From NCBI GenBank assembly GCA_012955965.1, contig JABBZI010000005.1, positions 115,090 to 179,089 of the forward strand: a DNA stretch of 64,000 nucleotides, in the 5' to 3' direction. The stretch comes from Clostridioides difficile. GTDB lineage: Bacteria; Bacillota; Clostridia; Peptostreptococcales; Peptostreptococcaceae. Below, piece after piece: positions 59,340 through 64,000 of the stretch (position 1 is the stretch's first letter; each line of letters starts with the position of its first letter). A model generated the notes under the pieces. That model was not told the DNA's origin and did not search any database. It saw only the letters and a program-made list of their open reading frames with translations. The translations under genes and the position numbers were made by a program.

Positions 59340-59528
59340 TTATAGATTGTAATACTTTTCTAAGATTTTTATTTTTATAATTTCAAAAATAAAAATTAAT
59401 ACCGCTGTTATCAACATATTTTTCATATTATTTTCTATAATATTGTACCTAAACAATGCAAAGATAATTATTAATAAAATCACATTTAAAGAACCTGAAA
59501 TAAAAAATGCTTTTTTCTTATTATTCAT
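59340..59528 (-). CDS. Small two-helix membrane protein (62 aa)
   Basis: MNNKKKAFFISGSLNVIL... has hydrophobic segments at about residues 8-26 and 37-54 and a Lys-rich end (KIKILEKYYNL). AGGAGG lies six bases before the ATG at 59528; the earlier in-frame ATG at 59546 overlaps that RBS. No family recognised. Confidence 0.65.
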   Translation of the reverse strand: MNNKKKAFFISGSLNVILLIIIFALFRYNIIENNMKNMLITAVLIFIFEIIKIKILEKYYNL

Positions 59529-59748
59529 ATATTTCCTCCTAGTCATTTACTAATTTTATACTATTACAAAAAGGCTAATTTTTTTACCAATTATTTTCAT
59601 GTAATGAATATAGCAGGTTACTAAAGCTAATGCAATACGCTTGTATAATGTAAAATTTTGTGAGAAAATAAGACAAAGTATAACGAGATAAAGGTAATAA
59701 ATGGTAAATATACTTGATGAAATTCATTTTTGAAAGGAGTTTTAAAGC

Positions 59749-60441
59749 ATGATTTATTCACATGAAGTAGAAGAAATGTGTACAGTTGCACAAGGCGTTC
59801 ATCATGGAGCTGCTCCAATTCCTCAAGAAGGAAAATGGGTAAAATCAAAAGAAATCAATGATATCTCTGGTTTGACACATGGTGTGGGTTGGTGTGCTCC
59901 TCAGCAAGGTGCCTGCAAGCTGACACTAAATGTAAAAGAGGGAATCATTCAAGAAGCATTAGTTGAGACTATTGGATGTTCAGGTATGACACACTCTGCC
60001 GCTATGGCATCAGAAATTTTGCCAGGTCGAACTCTGTTAGAAGCTTTAAATACAGACTTGGTATGTGATGCAATCAACACTGCTATGAGGGAGCTATTCC
60101 TTCAGATTGCTTATGGAAGAACTCAGAGTGCTTTTTCTGAAGATGGACTTCCTGTAGGGGCTGGTTTAGAAGATTTAGGAAAGGGTCTCCGTTCACAAGT
60201 TGGAACTATGTATGGAACTCTAAAAAAAGGACCTCGTTATCTAGAGATGGCTGAAGGTTATGTAACTGGAATTGCACTAGATGCAGATGACCAGATTATT
60301 GGCTATCAGTTTGTAAGTCTCGGTAAGATGACTGATTTCATTAAGAAGGGTGACGATGCTAATACTGCATGGGAGAAGTCAAAAGGTCAGTATGGACGTG
60401 TTGATGATGCAGTTAAGATTATCGACCCACGTAAAGAATGA
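59749..60441 (+). CDS. IscU/NifU-like scaffold protein, partner of GGGtGRT protein
   Basis: A 230-aa cytosolic protein with IscU-like elements: GVGWCAPQQGACKLTLNVKE, then ALVETIGCSGMTHSAAMASE, where cysteines and the GCSGxTHS motif match Fe-S scaffold proteins, and a longer C-terminal domain (GRYGRVDDAVKIIDPRK). This family is found next to GGGtGRT proteins in clostridia. AAAGGAG precedes the ATG. Base composition is less AT-rich than its neighbours, as in highly expressed genes. The exact cofactor it handles is unknown. Confidence 0.85.
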   Translation: MIYSHEVEEMCTVAQGVHHGAAPIPQEGKWVKSKEINDISGLTHGVGWCAPQQGACKLTLNVKEGIIQEALVETIGCSGMTHSAAMASEILPGRTLLEALNTDLVCDAINTAMRELFLQIAYGRTQSAFSEDGLPVGAGLEDLGKGLRSQVGTMYGTLKKGPRYLEMAEGYVTGIALDADDQIIGYQFVSLGKMTDFIKKGDDANTAWEKSKGQYGRVDDAVKIIDPRKE

Positions 60442-60467
60442 TGAAAATCAATTAGGAGGATAAGAAT

Positions 60468-61478
60468 ATGGCACTATTTGAATCATATGAAAGAAGAATT
60501 GATAAGATTAATTCTGTATTAAATAGTTATGGTATTGCTTCTATTGAAGAAGCTGAGAAGATTACTAAAGAAGCAGGGCTGGATGTATATGACCAGGTTA
60601 AGAAAATTCAGCCAATCTGTTTTGAAAACGCATGTTGGGCTTACATAGTAGGTGCTGCTATTGCTATTAAGAAAGGATGTAAGAAGGCAGCTGATGCAGC
60701 AGCATCAATCGGTGAAGGTCTTCAATCATTCTGTATTCCAGGTTCTGTTGCTGACCAGCGTCAGGTTGGTTTAGGTCATGGGAATCTAGCTCAGATGCTT
60801 TTAGAAGAGGATACTGATTGTTTCTGTTTTCTAGCAGGTCATGAATCATTTGCAGCAGCTGAAGGAGCTATTGGTATAGCAGAAAAGGCTAATAAGGTAC
60901 GTCAAAAACCACTACGTGTTATCCTAAATGGCTTAGGTAAGGATGCAGCACAGATTATTTCTAGAATAAATGGATTTACATATGTAGAAACAGAAATGGA
61001 TTACTATACAGGAGAAGTGAAAGAGCTATGGAGAAAATCTTACTCTAATGGCTTAAGAGCTAAGGTTAATTGCTATGGTGCTAATGATGTAACAGAAGGT
61101 GTTGCAATCATGTGGAAGGAAGGAGTAGATGTATCTATAACTGGAAACTCTACTAATCCGACTAGATTTCAGCATCCAGTAGCTGGTACATATAAGAAAG
61201 AGTGTATAGAGAAAGGTAAGAAGTATTTCTCTGTAGCATCTGGAGGAGGTACAGGACGTACATTACATCCAGATAATATGGCAGCTGGACCTGCGTCATA
61301 TGGTATGACTGACACTATGGGTCGTATGCACTCTGATGCACAGTTTGCGGGTTCTTCATCTGTACCTACACATGTTGAGATGATGGGTCTAATTGGAGCT
61401 GGAAACAATCCAATGGTTGGAATGACTGTGGCTGTTGCAGTTAGCATTGAAGAAAGTGCTAAGGATGGTAAGTTTTAG
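60468..61478 (+). CDS. GGGtGRT protein family
   Basis: A 336-aa cytosolic protein with the defining SGGGTGRTLHPDNMA block near residue 260, and a conserved GLGHGNLAQMLLEEDTDCFC region. There are no membrane segments. It begins FESYERRIDKINSVLNSYGI. AGGAGG precedes the ATG, 24 bp after the IscU-like gene, so the two form an operon. No function has been established for the family; the neighbour hints at iron-sulfur chemistry. Codon use is like a highly expressed gene. Confidence 0.9.
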   Translation: MALFESYERRIDKINSVLNSYGIASIEEAEKITKEAGLDVYDQVKKIQPICFENACWAYIVGAAIAIKKGCKKAADAAASIGEGLQSFCIPGSVADQRQVGLGHGNLAQMLLEEDTDCFCFLAGHESFAAAEGAIGIAEKANKVRQKPLRVILNGLGKDAAQIISRINGFTYVETEMDYYTGEVKELWRKSYSNGLRAKVNCYGANDVTEGVAIMWKEGVDVSITGNSTNPTRFQHPVAGTYKKECIEKGKKYFSVASGGGTGRTLHPDNMAAGPASYGMTDTMGRMHSDAQFAGSSSVPTHVEMMGLIGAGNNPMVGMTVAVAVSIEESAKDGKF

Positions 61479-61563
61479 TAGATATAGGATGTTTATATTT
61501 TGAGTTAACAATATGTTTATAATTTGAATTAATAAATTAAGATAATTATGCTTTTATTAGAAT

Positions 61564-61597
61564 AATGGCAATTAGTTTAAATCTACTAATTGCCATT
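61564..61597. terminator. Bidirectional hairpin between convergent genes
   Basis: AATGGCAATTAGT / ACTAATTGCCATT, a perfect 13-base stem between the GGGtGRT gene and the convergent hydrolase gene. Weak T-tracts on both sides. Confidence 0.75.
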
Positions 61598-61638
61598 ACT
61601 TTAAGTTTACTATTTTTATATAATAAATTGAATTCTAT

Positions 61639-62316
61639 CTAATAAATTGAAACGCCTTTTGTCGATAATTTTTTTAAAGCCTTTTCTGTAGAACTTCCAT
61701 TCCTACCAAGAACACCATTCTTTATGATATTAACATGATATCCTCTATTTAGTGCTCCTAATGCTGTCTTATAAACACAAGCTGATGAGTCTAATCCAAC
61801 AATAGAGATAGTTTCAACGCTATTTTCTTTTAAGTATTGACTAAAGGTCTTGGAAGTAAAAGCATCTTGCTGATGTTTAACAAACACTTCATTATTTACA
61901 ACCTTTAAATCACTACAAATAGAAGCTCCCTTTGAACCTTGAAAAAGGCAACCACCCATTGAAATAAGACAAAATAGAAAATCAAATTGATGAAATTCTT
62001 GACAGATATATACTATTTTTTGTCCTTGTTCTTTAGCTTCAATAATAATTTTATTTACACTACTTACAAATTCTTCTCTTTTAGGATAAATCCCATCTTT
62101 TCCACACATAGCTTCTTGCATATCAATGACCAACAAAACCTTTTGAGGTTCTTGAAAATCTTGTATTTTTTCTCCTTTTGTAGGACGTATAAACAGAAGC
62201 ATTCTAATAATCAAAATTATAAGAAGAAAGTATGATATGGCAGTGGGCGTAAAGGAACACAATGCGGCAAACATGATAATACTACATAGTTGTACAAAAG
62301 TATAGAAACCTTTCAT
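61639..62316 (-). CDS. Isochorismatase-family cysteine hydrolase with N-terminal membrane anchor
   Basis: A 225-aa protein. Residues ~5-43 hold two hydrophobic helices (FVQLCSIIMFAALC, ISYFLLIILIIRMLL), then an isochorismatase-like cysteine hydrolase domain: VLLVIDMQEAMCG with the catalytic Asp, VFVKHQQDAFTSKTF with the Lys, and VGLDSSACVYKTALGAL with the nucleophilic Cys. Most family members are soluble, so membrane attachment is unusual. AAAGGAG precedes the ATG. Substrate unknown; TetR gene lies upstream on the same strand. Confidence 0.85.
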   Translation of the reverse strand: MKGFYTFVQLCSIIMFAALCSFTPTAISYFLLIILIIRMLLFIRPTKGEKIQDFQEPQKVLLVIDMQEAMCGKDGIYPKREEFVSSVNKIIIEAKEQGQKIVYICQEFHQFDFLFCLISMGGCLFQGSKGASICSDLKVVNNEVFVKHQQDAFTSKTFSQYLKENSVETISIVGLDSSACVYKTALGALNRGYHVNIIKNGVLGRNGSSTEKALKKLSTKGVSIY

Positions 62317-62388
62317 AAATAAGTCTCCTTTTAGTTTATATTTTTAATCTTGAGATAATCTTATTTTTATTTTCAATGATATGTACTC

Positions 62389-62943
62389 TTACTTTTTGTA
62401 CTTTGTAATAAAAGCATTGAAAGCAGTAATAAGTAGTTGTTTTTCTTCTTCAACTGTAAGAGTTAGACTTCCTTTGTAGACTAAACAAGCAATGCCATGA
62501 GTATAAATCCATATATTATAAAATAATTCTTTTGCCTGTTCAAAACTAAGCGAACCTTCACTAGCAGCACTATCTACCACAAAAGCAAGTTGTTTAGATG
62601 CTTGTTCATTTAAATTATAATTTATAGCGTTCTGTTGCATAATAGCCTCAAATAAATTTGGGTATTCTTTGGCAAAGTTAATATATCCAAGTCCATAAGT
62701 TAAGAAAGCAGAATCATCTAAAGGGTACTCACTGATATATTGAGCATGAAATGTATGGATTTTTTCCTCTACTGCAATGCGCAAATCCTCAACTGTCTGG
62801 AATTCTCGGAAAATCGGGGCAACTGATGTACCTAGTACTAGTGCAACTTTCTGAGCAGTGATTACAGTTATACCTTCATTTTTTGCTACTTCAAATCCTG
62901 CATTTATAATTGCGTCTCTATCTGTTTTTATTTTAGGTGGCAT
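62389..62943 (-). CDS. TetR/AcrR family transcriptional regulator
   Basis: A 184-aa regulator with HTH (DAIINAGFEVAKNEGITVIT, QKVALVLGTSVAPIFREFQTVEDLRIAV) and a helical ligand domain. It is likely to repress itself through the 36-bp palindrome over its -10, and perhaps the hydrolase gene 72 bp downstream. AAGGAG precedes the ATG. The ligand is unknown. Confidence 0.87.
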   Translation of the reverse strand: MPPKIKTDRDAIINAGFEVAKNEGITVITAQKVALVLGTSVAPIFREFQTVEDLRIAVEEKIHTFHAQYISEYPLDDSAFLTYGLGYINFAKEYPNLFEAIMQQNAINYNLNEQASKQLAFVVDSAASEGSLSFEQAKELFYNIWIYTHGIACLVYKGSLTLTVEEEKQLLITAFNAFITKYKK

Positions 62944-62956
62944 AAGCTCAACTCCT

Positions 62957-63015
62957 TAAAATAGTAATTGTTATATAACAATTACTATTTTATACTCTTT
63001 AAAAAATACTGTCAA
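62957..63015 (-). promoter_or_regulatory. TetR-gene promoter with perfect 36-bp palindrome
   Basis: On the minus strand TTGACA (63010-63015), 17-bp spacer and TAAAAT (62987-62992). Bases 62957-62992 are a perfect 36-bp palindrome (half-site TAAAATAGTAATTGTTAT) that includes the -10 and start point. Confidence 0.85.
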
Positions 63016-63147
63016 GGAAACACAGTAAAATATATAATTTATTTTAGAATTGTGTTTTTTTAGTATTTTTATGACATATTGTTATTATTGTAATTGATTT
63101 TGTAAAATTATTACTGTAATATCTAATTATATAGATAAGGGAGTGGA

Positions 63148-63537
63148 GTGATAACTATGTGTTTAAAAAAATTATCAAAATTAGAATTAGTTATTATGAA
63201 ATTTATTTGGAATTTAGATATAAAAACAAATTCATATGAAGTTATTGATTATATGCAGGAAGAGCATAATTTACCAGAGAAAGTGGCTTTAAAAACTCTA
63301 TCAAAATTGTCAAAGAAAAAATTCTTATATGTCCAAGAAACGAGTAAATGTACATACTATACAGTTGCAATCAAAGAAAGTTCGTACTTTGAATTTATAT
63401 CAAGAAATGTACAAACCCTTTTGAAGAATATTTTTATAAAGACTTTATTAGTGTCATTTCATGAGGAGGAGTTAACAGCAGAGAAGATAGACTCATTGGA
63501 AAATTGGGTGGTAAACTGGGAAGAAGTTTATATATAA
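63148..63537 (+). CDS. BlaI/MecI-like repressor, no M56 partner seen
   Basis: A 129-aa winged-helix protein: LKKLSKLELVIMKFIWNLDI matches the BlaI opening, then KVALKTLSKLSKKKFLYVQE as recognition helix and wing, and a long helical C-terminus ending in SLENWVVNWEEVYI. The start is GTG at 63148; ATG at 63157 (MCLKKLSK) is also possible with GGAG nine bases before it. No M56 gene follows in the 460 bases left in the window, so its partner may be missing or further away. Confidence 0.8.
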   Translation: MITMCLKKLSKLELVIMKFIWNLDIKTNSYEVIDYMQEEHNLPEKVALKTLSKLSKKKFLYVQETSKCTYYTVAIKESSYFEFISRNVQTLLKNIFIKTLLVSFHEEELTAEKIDSLENWVVNWEEVYI

Positions 63538-63798
63538 TCAGAAAAGAGTTTGATGATATAATTTTCTTGAAATTAAATCTCACATGTGAATCAATAGTCT
63601 TTCTTTAGATATTAAAATTATGATTAAAAACAAAGATAATATGTATAGGAATTGTAAGTAAGATTTTATAAAATAACTAATTATAACTTATATAAAAAAA
63701 GTAGTAATTTGTATTTGGACATGATTTATATATAATTTTATTATATTTACTTACAATTGAAATAACTTCTTACGATTTTAATAACTTTAGATTTATTG
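63538..63798. other. AT-rich region after orphan BlaI gene
   Basis: No gene or M56-like sequence was recognised between the BlaI-like stop and the terminator at 63799. The last ~160 bases of the window after the terminator are likewise AT-rich without a recognisable gene. Confidence 0.5.
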
Positions 63799-63837
63799 AC
63801 TCTGCAACCTTTTATATAAGGTTGCAGAGTTTCTTTT
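63799..63837 (+). terminator. Rho-independent terminator
   Basis: Perfect 13-base stem ACTCTGCAACCTT / AAGGTTGCAGAGT, with a TTTCTTTTT tail. Confidence 0.93.
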
Positions 63838-64000
63838 TGGTATACTTGAAAAAATATTATTATTCATTTACCTTAATATCATATCCTCTTTTGCTTATAT
63901 TCTAAAAATCTTTTGATATATAGTATTCATACTAATTCAAAATTTATCTCAATTCTTTATATAACATTTTAAACTCTCATATATAAATATATTTAAAAGA

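Overview
The window is AT-rich, densely packed low-GC Firmicute DNA with strong AGGAGG-type ribosome binding sites. The gene families (paired M56 peptidase/BlaI modules, a DUF1659-DUF2922-YvrJ trio, an IscU-like/GGGtGRT pair, MepA-type MATE pumps, many TetR/MarR/PadR/MerR regulators) point to a Clostridioides difficile-like member of the Peptostreptococcaceae. This is inference from gene content; no rRNA, tRNA or CRISPR array was seen.

1-9.9 kb: the 3' part of a chloramphenicol acetyltransferase, a YoaP-type acetyltransferase, and three M56 (BlaR1-like) membrane peptidases, two of them paired with BlaI repressors, plus an M56 relic. An SRPBCC/MarR operon under a palindromic operator and a GrpB-family gene lie between them. 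10-15.3 kb: one minus-strand unit with a Bce-type ABC transporter followed by a LytTR response regulator and a GHKL histidine kinase. 15.3-19.6 kb: a TetR gene with a tiny membrane protein, MerR, CPBP protease and LytTR genes; the LytTR gene is preceded by four repeats phased at exactly 21 bp.

19.6-25.7 kb: a phage-flavoured island. A YvrJ/DUF2922/DUF1659 trio runs leftward; rightward there is a DnaD-like initiator and a DnaB-like helicase bracketed by two small Mor-like proteins, then an orphan IS605-type end hairpin and a degenerate tandem array of about ten units. 25.7-33.7 kb: ferredoxin-type genes, then a Crp-linked ABC importer divergent from a tight three-gene operon (Cys-rich GTPase, ABC ATPase without permease, cytosolic solute-binding-like protein) with a Fur-like box between them, closed by a second Crp/Fnr regulator. 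This is the best candidate for an undescribed system.

34-48.4 kb: drug and stress functions. A MATE pump and PadR regulator share overlapping face-to-face promoters; a C_GCAxxG_C_C gene and an AlkC-like repair gene share a duplicated operator; a methyltransferase, a MATE relic, a TetR gene and a CDF/MATE pair all carry TGAATGA/TCATTCA palindromes suggesting one local regulon. A Fic protein follows. 48.6-54.7 kb: a GntR-regulated peptide-use operon (two S9 peptidases and a permease). 54.7-64 kb: an ATPase and GNAT pair, a decayed YtrA/ABC locus, an MBL hydrolase, an ACR3/BASS transporter, a YciI protein, the IscU-like/GGGtGRT pair, a membrane-anchored isochorismatase-like hydrolase, a TetR gene with a 36-bp palindrome and an orphan BlaI gene.
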